Part shown: piece by piece, positions 7,324 through 15,938 of the stretch
Position numbering within the stretch: position 1 is the first letter of the stretch
Layout of the letters: each line of letters begins with the position of its first letter
Assembly: GCF_022012475.1 (NCBI RefSeq)
Contig: NZ_JAKLWS010000016.1
Span: forward strand, 34,639 to 98,638
Direction: 5' to 3'
Length of the DNA: 64,000 nucleotides
Source: Rhodohalobacter sulfatireducens
GTDB lineage: Bacteria; Bacteroidota; Rhodothermia; Balneolales; Balneolaceae
Program-made: the position numbers and the translations under genes
The notes under the pieces: model-generated
Database searches by the model: none
What the model was told of the DNA's origin: nothing
The model's input: the letters and a program-made list of their open reading frames with translations, nothing else

Positions 7324-8877
7324 ATGTTGCATTTATTCAAAAATAATTTTTCAACCTTTGGGAAAATAGTGGTTGTACTGGCAGTATTTTTCCTGGCAGC
7401 TTGTTCAGGTCAGGGCTCCGGCGAGACGAACCGGATTTCGCAAGACGATACATCCTATGAGCAGTTGGATGATATTGAGATTACAAATGCTGTTGTTGAT
7501 GAGTTAGCGATTACAAGAGGTATTGATGGAGATCTGCTCTCTGTTGAAACCAATGAAGGTATTGTAACACTTTCAGGTACCACGGATAACTTGTTGACGA
7601 AAGATCGTGCAACAAGTGTTGCGTCCACCATTAAAGGCGTTCGTTCCGTCGTAAACGATATTGAGGTTCAGAGTGATCGCCTGGATGTCTCGATTGCAGA
7701 AGATGTAGCCGATGCACTTCTTTCGGATCCCGCAACGGACTCGTGGGAAATTGAGTCGTCCGTAGAGGATGGAGTTGTAAATCTTACGGGCACTGTTGAA
7801 TCCTGGAAAGAAAAAGAACTTGTAGCTACTGTTACGAAAGGTGTTGACGGTGTGATAGGCATCAATAATAACATAGATGTTGATTACGCTACCAATCGAT
7901 CAGATGATGAAATACTTGGTGACGTTCAGGCTTCAATTGTCTGGAATAACCGGCTCGAAGACGGGCTCATCATTGTAGATGTGAACGATGGAGTGGTTGA
8001 ACTCTCGGGAACGGTTGGAAGCCTGTTTGAGAAAAACCTGGCGAAAGATATTGCGCGCGTAGCCGGTGTAACAGATGTAAATGCTGCAGATCTCGAAGTA
8101 AAATCCTGGATGAGAGAAGAGATGGAGCGACAGGATTTCCTCGCCGATAAATCTGATGCAGATATTGAGAGGGCTGTGAATGACGCATTAGCCGTACATC
8201 CGCGAATTGACCCAGTAAATATTGAGGTTTCGGTTAACAACGGAATTGCAACGCTCACCGGAACCGTTGACAACCTGAAAACGGCACGGGCGGCAGCAGA
8301 GACGGCAAGCAATACCCGGGGCGTTATTGCGACCGAGCAGAATTTATCGGTTGATAACCAACTCGTAGTTACACCCGATGTGGACAGCACTGACGAAGAG
8401 GTTAGACAAGAAGTTGAGAATGCACTTGAGCGAGATCCGTTCGTGAGTGCAGCCGAGATCGACGTAGTTGCTGAAACCGGGATTGTAACATTGAGCGGAA
8501 CGGCCGACAACTACTTTGAGAAATACCAGGCCGATGAAGTGGCTTCAACCGTGAACGGCGTCGTAGATATTATAAATGATATCAATGTTGACTACGAAGA
8601 GTTGACCTACGAACCAATGTTCTACGACTGGGATGTTGAACATCACGATTACGATTATGAACCGATTGTGATTGACGATGCCGATCTCGAGGAAGCCATT
8701 GAAAGTCAGCTGACCTGGTCGCCATATGTTAGCACCGTGAATGTAAATGTTGAAGTGCGAAACGGTGTGGCCACCCTGACAGGTACCGTATTGACGGAAA
8801 CAGCTAAAGAGGAGGCGACTGAAGAAGCCTATGAAGCAGGTGCCCGGGAAGTTGTGAACAATCTTGAAACCAGCTAA
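7324..8877 (+). CDS. Lipoprotein with six BON domains
   Basis: A 517-residue envelope protein. Residues 1-28 are a lipoprotein signal ending LAACSGQG. The rest is six BON domains in tandem, each about 65-70 residues and closing on the pattern (D/N/E)GxVTLSGTV...A..VxGVxxVxNxIxV. Their rough spans are 49-118, 119-187, 189-256, 269-338, 349-420 and 450-517. BON domains are alpha/beta modules found in OsmY-like stress proteins, secretins and channels, thought to bind phospholipid or peptidoglycan surfaces. A short acidic Tyr/Asp/His-rich linker (about 420-450) separates the last domain. The run of near-identical domain ends may have grown by duplication. Function here is envelope binding or osmotic-stress protection by inference. 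It is followed by a terminator hairpin and appears to be a single-gene transcript. Confidence 0.9.
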   Translation: MLHLFKNNFSTFGKIVVVLAVFFLAACSGQGSGETNRISQDDTSYEQLDDIEITNAVVDELAITRGIDGDLLSVETNEGIVTLSGTTDNLLTKDRATSVASTIKGVRSVVNDIEVQSDRLDVSIAEDVADALLSDPATDSWEIESSVEDGVVNLTGTVESWKEKELVATVTKGVDGVIGINNNIDVDYATNRSDDEILGDVQASIVWNNRLEDGLIIVDVNDGVVELSGTVGSLFEKNLAKDIARVAGVTDVNAADLEVKSWMREEMERQDFLADKSDADIERAVNDALAVHPRIDPVNIEVSVNNGIATLTGTVDNLKTARAAAETASNTRGVIATEQNLSVDNQLVVTPDVDSTDEEVRQEVENALERDPFVSAAEIDVVAETGIVTLSGTADNYFEKYQADEVASTVNGVVDIINDINVDYEELTYEPMFYDWDVEHHDYDYEPIVIDDADLEEAIESQLTWSPYVSTVNVNVEVRNGVATLTGTVLTETAKEEATEEAYEAGAREVVNNLETS

Positions 8878-8907
8878 ATCAAAAAATTACTATTTGAGCC
8901 AAATGAG

Positions 8908-8940
8908 AAATGTCCGCTTGATTGCGGGCATTTTGTTTTT
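8908..8940 (+). terminator. Rho-independent terminator after BON gene
   Basis: AAATGTCCGC (8908-8917) pairs with GCGGGCATTT (8924-8933) through nine Watson-Crick pairs and one G-T, with a six-base loop, followed by TTGTTTTT. Confidence 0.8.
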
Positions 8941-9380
8941 AAAACCGGTAAAGCTCACAAATGCAGAGTTATAGTTCAAGGAGAGTACATTGAAAGTTAA
9001 GAACTTCGCCTCCCGAGAGAGGAGTATTCTCCCTCCTCTTTCGTACAATAAATCCTCCAAAAAGGATATAGAATCGACTCATCTTTATTCACCCAATCAC
9101 CGGCCCAGTCGAATCCATCTTTGCTGATGTTAGAAAACGTTAGGCGGTTAGTACTGAGAAAAGCTGCCCCTTCCATAATTACATTGTTCAGTTGGCTGAA
9201 AGATAACGGCATGAAGGAACGTTAGATTTACATTTAATTTGATAATGGATTTGCCGATTAATAAATTTTATCCACATAATAATTGTCCTATTTATCAACT
9301 GGTTCAAGAAATTATCAAGATAAATTCCTTGGGTAGAGTTCATCAGGGAGATCTTAGCGGCATTTTTGGGTGAGTAAAAT
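8941..9380. other. Gene-poor stretch of about 440 bp
   Basis: Only short open frames with no recognisable protein pattern occur on either strand. A 7-bp stem AGAGGAG/CTCCTCT lies near 9017-9038. A 71-codon reverse frame (8997-9212) has no family features and is not called. Confidence 0.6.
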
Positions 9381-9575
9381 TTAAGCCACCTCATAAACAA
9401 CACTCGAAGGATTGTCAGTTCGTTGAGAGGCATCAAGCAGTTCTATTCCTACAATTTTTCCTTCTTTATCATAATCAATAATAATACCCGGCTTATCCTC
9501 GTCACTTTCAGCGATTTCGGAATCAGAGAATTTCAGATACATTGCATCTGCTTCTTTGTCGTATTTAATGTTCAT
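9381..9575 (-). CDS. DUF2283 family small protein
   Basis: A 64-residue protein from ATG at 9573-9575. The sequence MNIKYDKEADAMYLKFSD, then a glycine-bearing DYDKEGKIVGIELLDAS, is the DUF2283 pattern: a small beta-rich domain often paired with a DUF4258 protein in possible toxin-antitoxin or regulatory pairs. No DUF4258 partner is visible next door. The frame stays open upstream to 9983, but that part runs antisense into the transporter gene and has no family pattern, so I treat only the last 64 codons as real. There is no clear ribosome binding site. Biological role unknown. Confidence 0.7.
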   Translation of the reverse strand: MNIKYDKEADAMYLKFSDSEIAESDEDKPGIIIDYDKEGKIVGIELLDASQRTDNPSSVVYEVA

Positions 9576-9765
9576 ATTTATCGATTTTGGAAGTTTTGTA
9601 GGCTGTAATGACAAATTAAGGATCTTTGCACGTATCCATGAAAACTCATAGTAAAATTTAGAATCTTTTTCATTCAATTCAGAATTTATATTGCCTTGAT
9701 AGAGTCTGTCTGCTATAATGGAGATGGGAATTTTAACAAAGGTATCTGAACGGGATAGAGGATAA

Positions 9766-12036
9766 GTGACAGAATCAGGCTCAGTTCCAAAGAAAAAATT
9801 CGGTACATTTTTAGGAGTTTTCCTTCCCAGTGTTCTCACCGTACTGGGGCTGATCATGTATCTCCGGTTTGGTTGGGTGGTTGGAAACCTGGGCTTACCC
9901 TTAACCATTGTTACGGTTCTTCTCGCGAATGTCATTACATTTATTACCGGTCTGAGCGCCGCAGCGATTGCTACCAATATCAAAGTTGGAGTCGGCGGTG
10001 TGTACTACTTGATCTCAAGAAGTTTGGGACTGGAAACAGGCGGAGCGATCGGGATTGCATTTTATATCAGCCGTACGCTCAGTATCACATTTTATGCATT
10101 CGGCCTTTCTGAGTCGATTCTGATATTCTGGCCGGTGGAAACATGGGGTGCAATGCCGGGCTACGCCATCTCGGTTTTTACTGCCGGAATTATCATACTC
10201 ATTACGTTTGCATCCGGGAAAAGTGCCGAACTGGTATTGAAGTTCCAGGTACCTATGCTGATCTTGGTTGTTCTATCCATTCTCTCGCTGATAGCCGGAG
10301 TATTCATGGGAGATTTGCGCATGCCGGAGTGGACTCCTGCGTATCGAACAGTAGCCCCGGAGGGTGGATTTTGGATAATATTTGCCGTGTTTTTTCCTGG
10401 GGTTACAGGATTTCTTGCCGGAATCGCGATGAGCGGGGATCTGAAAACGCCCGGTAAATCGATCAAGAATGGAACCATCAATTCGGTAATAACCGGTACG
10501 CTGGTCTATCTTCTCATACCCATTTTGATCTCTATAACAGCACTCCTGCCGTTTGATGACATTGCACAGGAAACATTCGGTCTTCGAACATGGACAGAGG
10601 CGGCTTTTCTTGGTGGTGTTTTCATCTACCCGGCTGCCTGGGGAGCCATTCTATCTTCGGCTATCGGCAGTGTGTTAAGCGGGCCGCGTGTGTTGCAGTC
10701 CCTCTCGATGGATGGTCTCGCCCCGAAATTTTTATCGCGTTTATCGAAAACCGGTCAGCCTACCATCGCTACCTGGTTTACGGGCGGAATAGCGCTGGCC
10801 GCCGTGGCTTTGGGAGATCTGAATACAGTAGCCAAATTTGTAACGGTTCTGTTCCTGACCCTTTATGTGGTGATTAATGTAGTTGCGGCGATCGAAAAAC
10901 TGGTTGCCGAACCGTCGTACCGGCCGGCTGTGGATATCCCCTGGTATTGGTCACTAATCGGCGCATTTGGGGCATTATATGTTATGTACCTGATCAGCCC
11001 GGTCGCACTTGTGGCAGCACTGGGCCTGGAATTTGTATGCTATCTCTATTTCCAAAAGAAAGCGATTGAGCAGCAATGGGGCGATGTAAATGTTGGAATG
11101 TGGATGAAGGTTGCACGTTTCTCACTTTTGAGGATGAACAAGCACCGGGTGACATCGCGGAACTGGCGGCCGATTATCCTGCTTTTTGCAAAAAATATAA
11201 ACGACCGGATCGAACTGGTGAACCTTGCAGCCGCCTTTGGGCAAAATCGCGGGATTTTTACCATCTCAAAGTTATTGTTCTCAGATGAAGCCCCATCACT
11301 CAGCGAACAGGAAAATTTAAAAGAGGAGATGGTGAATGAGGTCCGAAATCACGAACTGGAAGCATTTTGTGAAGTGAATGTAGTGGACTCATTAAAGCAG
11401 GGGATCCTGGAGGTATCAAAAGGCCACGGGATTGCAGGGTTAAAAACGAATACCGTGATGTTTGGATGGTCTGAAAATGAAGATGCGAATGTCAACCAGT
11501 TAAAGATTATTCGACAGCTTGCATCAGAGGGAAAGAATATAGTTCTGGCCAAGTTTAACGATCATAAAGCGTGGAAAGAAAAAAATCATCAGAGAATTGA
11601 TATCTGGTGGGGCGGGCGAGATAACAATGGCGACCTGATGCTTATTCTTGCTTATATGCTGAAACTGAATAAAGAATGGGAGAAAGCGGAAATCAACATC
11701 CATGCCGTTGTCAATAACTCTATTGAGGGAGACAATTTGTACAAAGGAATTCGGGAATCACTCGATGAAGATCGAATTAAAGCGTCTGTGGATATTCTGA
11801 TCAATAAAAAAGGCCGCAGATTTCCCGATCTGTTAAAAGAGAAAAGTGACGGTGCGGATATTGTCTTCTTAGGATTGAAGGAGACAGAAAAAGGAAAAGA
11901 GAGACAGCACATTGCCAAGATTAAAGAGCTGGCAGAAATTGGAAAAGTTGTAGTTTTTGCAGAGAACAACAGTATGGATGACACAATGCCGATCCTTTTG
12001 GAAAAATCCGGTGTCGATTGGGATTCGGAGGGTTGA
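9766..12036 (+). CDS. SLC12-type cation-chloride cotransporter / amino-acid permease family protein
   Basis: A 756-residue inner-membrane transporter. Residues about 10-430 form a twelve-helix APC-fold permease; the start FGTFLGVFLPSVLTVLGLIMYLR and GVGGVYYLISRSLGLETGGAIG are the first-helix and helix-3 signatures shared by Na-K-Cl cotransporters. The soluble C-terminal 320 residues (with ARFSLLRMNKH, then NWRPIILLF) match the cytosolic domain of the SLC12 group. It probably couples ion or amino-acid uptake to a cation gradient; the substrate is unknown. An in-frame TAA sits directly before GTG 9766, so the gene must start there or later; GTG with an AGAGG five bases upstream is the best choice. 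It partly opposes the DUF2283 gene and seems to be transcribed alone. Confidence 0.85.
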   Translation: MTESGSVPKKKFGTFLGVFLPSVLTVLGLIMYLRFGWVVGNLGLPLTIVTVLLANVITFITGLSAAAIATNIKVGVGGVYYLISRSLGLETGGAIGIAFYISRTLSITFYAFGLSESILIFWPVETWGAMPGYAISVFTAGIIILITFASGKSAELVLKFQVPMLILVVLSILSLIAGVFMGDLRMPEWTPAYRTVAPEGGFWIIFAVFFPGVTGFLAGIAMSGDLKTPGKSIKNGTINSVITGTLVYLLIPILISITALLPFDDIAQETFGLRTWTEAAFLGGVFIYPAAWGAILSSAIGSVLSGPRVLQSLSMDGLAPKFLSRLSKTGQPTIATWFTGGIALAAVALGDLNTVAKFVTVLFLTLYVVINVVAAIEKLVAEPSYRPAVDIPWYWSLIGAFGALYVMYLISPVALVAALGLEFVCYLYFQKKAIEQQWGDVNVGMWMKVARFSLLRMNKHRVTSRNWRPIILLFAKNINDRIELVNLAAAFGQNRGIFTISKLLFSDEAPSLSEQENLKEEMVNEVRNHELEAFCEVNVVDSLKQGILEVSKGHGIAGLKTNTVMFGWSENEDANVNQLKIIRQLASEGKNIVLAKFNDHKAWKEKNHQRIDIWWGGRDNNGDLMLILAYMLKLNKEWEKAEINIHAVVNNSIEGDNLYKGIRESLDEDRIKASVDILINKKGRRFPDLLKEKSDGADIVFLGLKETEKGKERQHIAKIKELAEIGKVVVFAENNSMDDTMPILLEKSGVDWDSEG

Positions 12037-12115
12037 GTCCATAGAGAGTAATCTCAGGTGTTTCGCCAAATAATTTGAATTCACTCCTCGTCTTAGCGCA
12101 TACATGACTTCTCAT

Positions 12116-12826
12116 TTAAATGAAATGCTTCTTCACAAAAAGCCGGCTCAGCCAAATCATCAAACCGCCAAAATAGAAAACAGTGATAATGGCAAAAAAT
12201 GCATATGAAGTACCTTCAGTGACGTTTACAATACTCTGAAAAATCCAGTGGGTGGGTAGTAATCCAAAGAGATGGACAACATTCTCGGGAACAAAGAATG
12301 CAGCGAAGGGAAGAAGTACAATCATATTGAATGCTTTGATGTATATCATTCCCTGCATCCGGTTATCAACAACCGAGTTGATACCGAGGACATAAACCGG
12401 TACAACCATCGCTGCAAGTGCTGAAATCATTATGTTTGTACTTAAGCCAATCTCATAAAAGGGCTGAAGGGCGATCAGTCCCACATTGAAAAGGACAGTG
12501 ATCAGATATGGAAAGATAAACCTGGATAGAAGAAACTGGTTTTCTGTGATTGGCGTAATTCCATAAAGGATTGAAACTCCGGTCTCTTTTTCCTCTATCA
12601 AAACCATGCTGTTGATGAAACAAAACATCTGTGTGTTTTCAATCACGCCGAGTACCAGAAAGAGTGGGAGATAGGGTACAAGTACGTCATAGCGATCTAC
12701 CAGGCCGGGCAGAAACCAGATCATCAATCCGTAAAGTAAAATCGGTAGGAAAATAAACGAATAGAGTGAGGGATCCCGAAAGATCAGTTTAAAGTCAGTG
12801 ACCGCTAATTTGAAGATTTTATTCAT
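12116..12826 (-). CDS. ABC transporter permease (ABC-2 type, second subunit)
   Basis: A 236-residue membrane protein with about six hydrophobic segments, a typical half-size permease. Start at ATG 12824-12826 is chosen because its ATG overlaps the stop of the upstream permease (ATGA), the same coupling seen throughout this operon; the frame is open further upstream but that part overlaps the neighbour. The N-terminus MNKIFKLAVTDFKLIFRDP is the amphipathic entry helix common in ABC-2 permeases, and the IEEKETGV stretch near residue 75 is the coupling-helix region. It should form the membrane channel with the preceding permease and the ATPase at 13527. Cargo unknown; related three-gene sets under TetR control export drugs or lipophilic compounds. 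Confidence 0.82.
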   Translation of the reverse strand: MNKIFKLAVTDFKLIFRDPSLYSFIFLPILLYGLMIWFLPGLVDRYDVLVPYLPLFLVLGVIENTQMFCFINSMVLIEEKETGVSILYGITPITENQFLLSRFIFPYLITVLFNVGLIALQPFYEIGLSTNIMISALAAMVVPVYVLGINSVVDNRMQGMIYIKAFNMIVLLPFAAFFVPENVVHLFGLLPTHWIFQSIVNVTEGTSYAFFAIITVFYFGGLMIWLSRLFVKKHFI

Positions 12827-13530
12827 GACTGTTGATGGATAATTTTTGAGGTAAAGAACCGATAGGAACCGACATAAAAGATCGGAATCCAGATTAATAG
12901 AGAGAGGATAGAAACCCACGAGAGGTTAATGTTCGGGTTTAGAGAATCAGCAATCAGGTTTAAACCTCCCTGAATAGGAAATAGTTGGATGATGAAACCA
13001 AGATCAATTCCATTTAAATAGTGGAGCAGCGGTAGATTTACAATCGGCAGAAATACGGGGAATGACAGTAATGCGAATTTTAGAAAATCGTCGCTATATG
13101 CAAGTACCATAATTCCTAGCAAGACAGCAAGTATGGAGATGCCTAAAGCTCCAATACTAAATGCTACAAAATTAAAGGCAAATCCTTTTATGGAGATCAC
13201 AAGACCTAACGAACAAAACAGGCCGATGACTGATAACGCTAACGTTTTGGAGAGGATATAGTGGTGTGTCTTAACCGGAGTAACAAAAATTGCCGGCAAA
13301 ATTTGGTGCTTCATCTCCGTATAAATTGCCAGGGCAATAAAAAAGTAACCGATAACGGTCGGGTCGTTCAAGATTAGAGATACCAGCACTTTATCGATAT
13401 AAGTAGATGAGCGCAGGAAGAATAGAAGAAGTCCATATATCAGTGTTACGATGATACTAATACTGATGATGTTGTTCTTTTGCAGTAAAATAAACTGCCA
13501 CTTGAGCTGTTTTGCCAGTGTTTTCATCAA
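12823..13530 (-). CDS. ABC transporter permease (first subunit)
   Basis: A 235-residue protein of about six membrane segments, starting MMKTLAKQLKWQFILLQKNN, again with an amphipathic first helix. Both ends overlap neighbours by four bases: its ATG lies on the stop of the ATPase gene and its stop lies on the ATG of the next permease. The two permeases have the same size and fold but are clearly different sequences, so the exporter is probably a heterodimer of membrane subunits. The substrate cannot be read from the sequence. Expression should follow the tetR-led operon. Confidence 0.8.
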   Translation of the reverse strand: MMKTLAKQLKWQFILLQKNNIISISIIVTLIYGLLLFFLRSSTYIDKVLVSLILNDPTVIGYFFIALAIYTEMKHQILPAIFVTPVKTHHYILSKTLALSVIGLFCSLGLVISIKGFAFNFVAFSIGALGISILAVLLGIMVLAYSDDFLKFALLSFPVFLPIVNLPLLHYLNGIDLGFIIQLFPIQGGLNLIADSLNPNINLSWVSILSLLIWIPIFYVGSYRFFTSKIIHQQS

Positions 13531-14375
13531 GTCAGTGTTTTACCCGTTACGTTTATAAATACCTCATCCAAAGTGGCCTCCATTGTATGAATTCGGCTCA
13601 CTGCACCTTTCTTCAGAAACCCAATGAATTCCGGGTTATTTCCCAGGTCTGAAATTGAAAACTCTTGGGATTGACCATCTTTCAATTCTACTCTTACCGC
13701 TTCTTTTCCATACTGAGATTTCAGTGTCTCTGGTGAATCAGTGATCCGCAGTTCGCCTTCTACGATAAATGCCACGCGATCGCAGAGTTCATCGGCGGTA
13801 TGCATGCTGTGAGTGGTAATAAAAATTGTCTTTCCTCTTTCTTGTAGATCGCTAATGTGATTTCGGATCATCTGTGCGTTTACTGGATCGAGGCCCGCAG
13901 TCGGTTCATCAAAAAATAGAATATCCGGATCATGCTGAATGGCGCGGATAAAATTCAACCTCATTTTCATACCTTTTGAATAGGTCTCTACCGGCTTGCT
14001 GATGGCATCTTGAAGCCCCACCATCTCAAAAAGATCGGTTCTATCTCTTTGTTTTCCAATCGGATAAAATGAACCAAACAGATCAAGGTTTTCGAGCCCG
14101 GTCAATTTCTGATAGTGATTCGGCAGCTCAAATCCCACGCCTATTTTTTCAAAGTAGGCGAGATCCCAATCATTCAAATCCTTCCCGTCGATTTTTACTT
14201 CGCCCGAGTAGTTTGAAAGTGTTTTATAGAGTACTTTTTGAGCCGTGCTTTTTCCCGCTCCCGAGGGTCCCAAAAATCCGAACAGTTCTCCCTGTTTGAT
14301 CTCAAAACTAATCCCCTTCAGCGTCAAAGACTCATTTTTAGGATATTGAAATTTCAGGTTATTGACGAGTATCAT
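13527..14375 (-). CDS. ABC transporter ATP-binding protein
   Basis: A 282-residue nucleotide-binding subunit that powers the two permeases that follow it. Walker A GPSGAGKS is at 36-43, Walker B ILFFDEP at 152-158 with D-loop AGLDP after it, and the switch His in THS at 188-190. The signature region reads YSKGMKMRL (132-140) in place of the common LSGGQ, a variant found in several exporter ATPases. Its start overlaps the tetR stop by four bases and its stop overlaps the next start, so all four genes are translationally coupled. Drug, lipid or peptide export is possible; the link to a TetR repressor favours a xenobiotic exporter. Confidence 0.92.
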   Translation of the reverse strand: MILVNNLKFQYPKNESLTLKGISFEIKQGELFGFLGPSGAGKSTAQKVLYKTLSNYSGEVKIDGKDLNDWDLAYFEKIGVGFELPNHYQKLTGLENLDLFGSFYPIGKQRDRTDLFEMVGLQDAISKPVETYSKGMKMRLNFIRAIQHDPDILFFDEPTAGLDPVNAQMIRNHISDLQERGKTIFITTHSMHTADELCDRVAFIVEGELRITDSPETLKSQYGKEAVRVELKDGQSQEFSISDLGNNPEFIGFLKKGAVSRIHTMEATLDEVFINVTGKTLT

Positions 14376-15037
14376 GTTGACTCCTTGTCCAGCGCTCGTT
14401 GTAATATTTTGATATAATTATCCACCGTTTCCATCAGTTGATCCACCTTTCCTTCGTACACCGGTTTTCCTTTTTTAATACTTTCTTTTGGGTTGATATG
14501 GCCGGTAACCTCCATCTGTTCATTAATCGCTCTCCCATTTTTATAGAGGATAAACCCGATCGTTTTAATAGGAATATCATCGCGGAAAAGTCCTAATTCA
14601 ACTTCATGTTTGGCCATCTGTTCAAACCCTGCAATGATGTTCGTTAACATCTCGTCATACAGTCCTTTCACGGAAGGGGAGTTGAGGTTATCTGCCAGAC
14701 TGTGCAGAAAATGACTCTCCAGCGGGTTTTCGAGATCGAATTTTACTCCTTCTGAATAAAGCGAGCGAAAGTATCCCCAAAAGTCATTGAAGTTTTCACG
14801 TTTCAACTGACCGACATATTTCATCTTTACAGCCGAGCACTCCTCAATGAGATAAGTAAAAAGATCTAATTTGTCATCGAAATACTGGTACACGCTTCCT
14901 TTAGCAATTCCAAGCGATTTCACAACTGAACTGAGAGAAGCTTTATCGTACGGATGAATCGCAAATTCCCTTAGAAATGCATTTGTGATCTTCTCTTTCT
15001 TTTCTTCAGGCAGATTATGGAAGGTATCTTTTGGCAT
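14372..15037 (-). CDS. TetR family transcriptional repressor
   Basis: A 221-residue regulator. The DNA-binding helix-turn-helix is at about 31-57, with the family hallmark GIAKGSVYQYFDDKLDLFTYLI. The rest is the variable ligand-binding helical domain. It heads the operon with the ABC ATPase and two permeases, overlapping the ATPase start by four bases. Two palindromes TGACT-4nt-AGTCA upstream of its start (15054-15067 and 15086-15099) are strong candidates for its operators, so it likely represses its own operon until a ligand binds. Ligand unknown. Confidence 0.93.
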   Translation of the reverse strand: MPKDTFHNLPEEKKEKITNAFLREFAIHPYDKASLSSVVKSLGIAKGSVYQYFDDKLDLFTYLIEECSAVKMKYVGQLKRENFNDFWGYFRSLYSEGVKFDLENPLESHFLHSLADNLNSPSVKGLYDEMLTNIIAGFEQMAKHEVELGLFRDDIPIKTIGFILYKNGRAINEQMEVTGHINPKESIKKGKPVYEGKVDQLMETVDNYIKILQRALDKEST

Positions 15038-15053
15038 CGCAATATGATTGATG

Positions 15054-15099
15054 TGACTACCCAGTCATATTATGGAATTCGAATGTGACTCGCCAGTCA
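15054..15099. promoter_or_regulatory. Two putative TetR operators upstream of the exporter operon
   Basis: Two sites share perfect 5-bp arms and a 4-base centre: TGACT-ACCC-AGTCA at 15054-15067 and TGACT-CGCC-AGTCA at 15086-15099. Centres are 32 bp apart, close to three helical turns, which would place two dimers on the same face. They begin 17 bases upstream of the tetR ATG. Binding by the adjacent TetR protein is inferred from position and symmetry. Confidence 0.75.
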
Positions 15100-15224
15100 A
15101 AAATTAATTTAATGAAAGATTTTATGCACAGGCATTCATCAGTAAACAAAGATCTTTGAATTGAATTTATCGGAAGTCATTCAAATTCTTGATAAATTAA
15201 ATTTATAAGTATGGAGAGTATGTG

Positions 15225-15815
15225 ATGAAAAAAGAGAATGATGTAATAAGAAAGATATTTAAACGAAATCTGTGTTTGGCATTCCTTTTAATCATTTTGT
15301 CTTTTCAATTAGCAGAGGCCCAAATTGAAGGAATTTCTGAGGGTGATCGCGTAAAGGTTACTGCTCCTTCAGTTAAATCGGGAAATATCAAAGGTGCTAT
15401 AATCACCCTGGAAGATTCGTTTTTAACGGTCTCGGAAAAGGATACAACATTTACTATTTCCTATGAAAGTATCCGAAGATTACAAGTATCTGAAGGCGAA
15501 AAATTAGCAATCGGTAAGGGAGCGCTTATTGGGGGATTGAGTGGTGCACTAACCGTTGGTATGATTAGTTTGGCAACGAACGAAACCTGTGATGAAGATG
15601 AATGGTGTATAATTGAATTCACAAATGCCGAAGCTTTTGGAATCGGAGCTTTAATTGGAGGATTAGGAGGAATGGCAGCCGGAGCATTGATCGGTGCATT
15701 TATTACTATCGATCGATGGGAAAAAGTACCGGTTACTTTATCCATGAATTCTTATCAATCAAGGTATCAGTTAACTGAAAACCGATCTATCCTGACCATA
15801 CAATTTATTTTTTGA
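15225..15815 (+). CDS. Secreted or membrane-associated glycine-zipper protein, paralogue A
   Basis: A 196-residue protein with no confirmed function. An N-terminal hydrophobic signal (about 14-33) ends AEAQ. Residues 38-90 (GDRVKVTAP...GAIITLEDSFLTVS...YESIRRLQVS) look like a small all-beta barrel. Two glycine-rich helices follow, IGKGALIGGLSGALTVG and GIGALIGGLGGMAAGALIG, of the glycine-zipper type that inserts into membranes or packs against each other; a short loop with ETCDEDEWC lies between them. The end is a beta-strand ILTIQFIF. Its closest relative in the window is the protein at 23406, with the same order of parts and the same Cys pair. ATG 15225 is preferred over the adjoining GTG. 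It lies divergent from the tetR operon. Confidence 0.75.
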   Translation: MKKENDVIRKIFKRNLCLAFLLIILSFQLAEAQIEGISEGDRVKVTAPSVKSGNIKGAIITLEDSFLTVSEKDTTFTISYESIRRLQVSEGEKLAIGKGALIGGLSGALTVGMISLATNETCDEDEWCIIEFTNAEAFGIGALIGGLGGMAAGALIGAFITIDRWEKVPVTLSMNSYQSRYQLTENRSILTIQFIF

Positions 15816-15938
15816 TAATGATTATTCTGTGAGCATTATTTGTAATTGCTTTTTTAGAGTGTACAGAATAAAATTGGTTCAGAAAGTAGTGAAAGAAGAT
15901 ATAATTAACTCTGTGTCTCCCCGGCTAATCGGTTCATT

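Noticed and set aside
7926..8510. 194-codon reverse-strand frame within the BON gene
   Set aside because: It is antisense to repeated BON domains, is Ser/Thr/Ala-rich by complementarity and has no motifs.
8997..9212. 71-codon reverse-strand open frame
   Set aside because: No family resemblance, no ribosome binding site, and it lies in a region without other coding signs.
9576..9983. Upstream extension of the DUF2283 gene to 200 codons
   Set aside because: The extra part is antisense to the start of the transporter gene and shows no DUF2283 or DUF4258 sequence.
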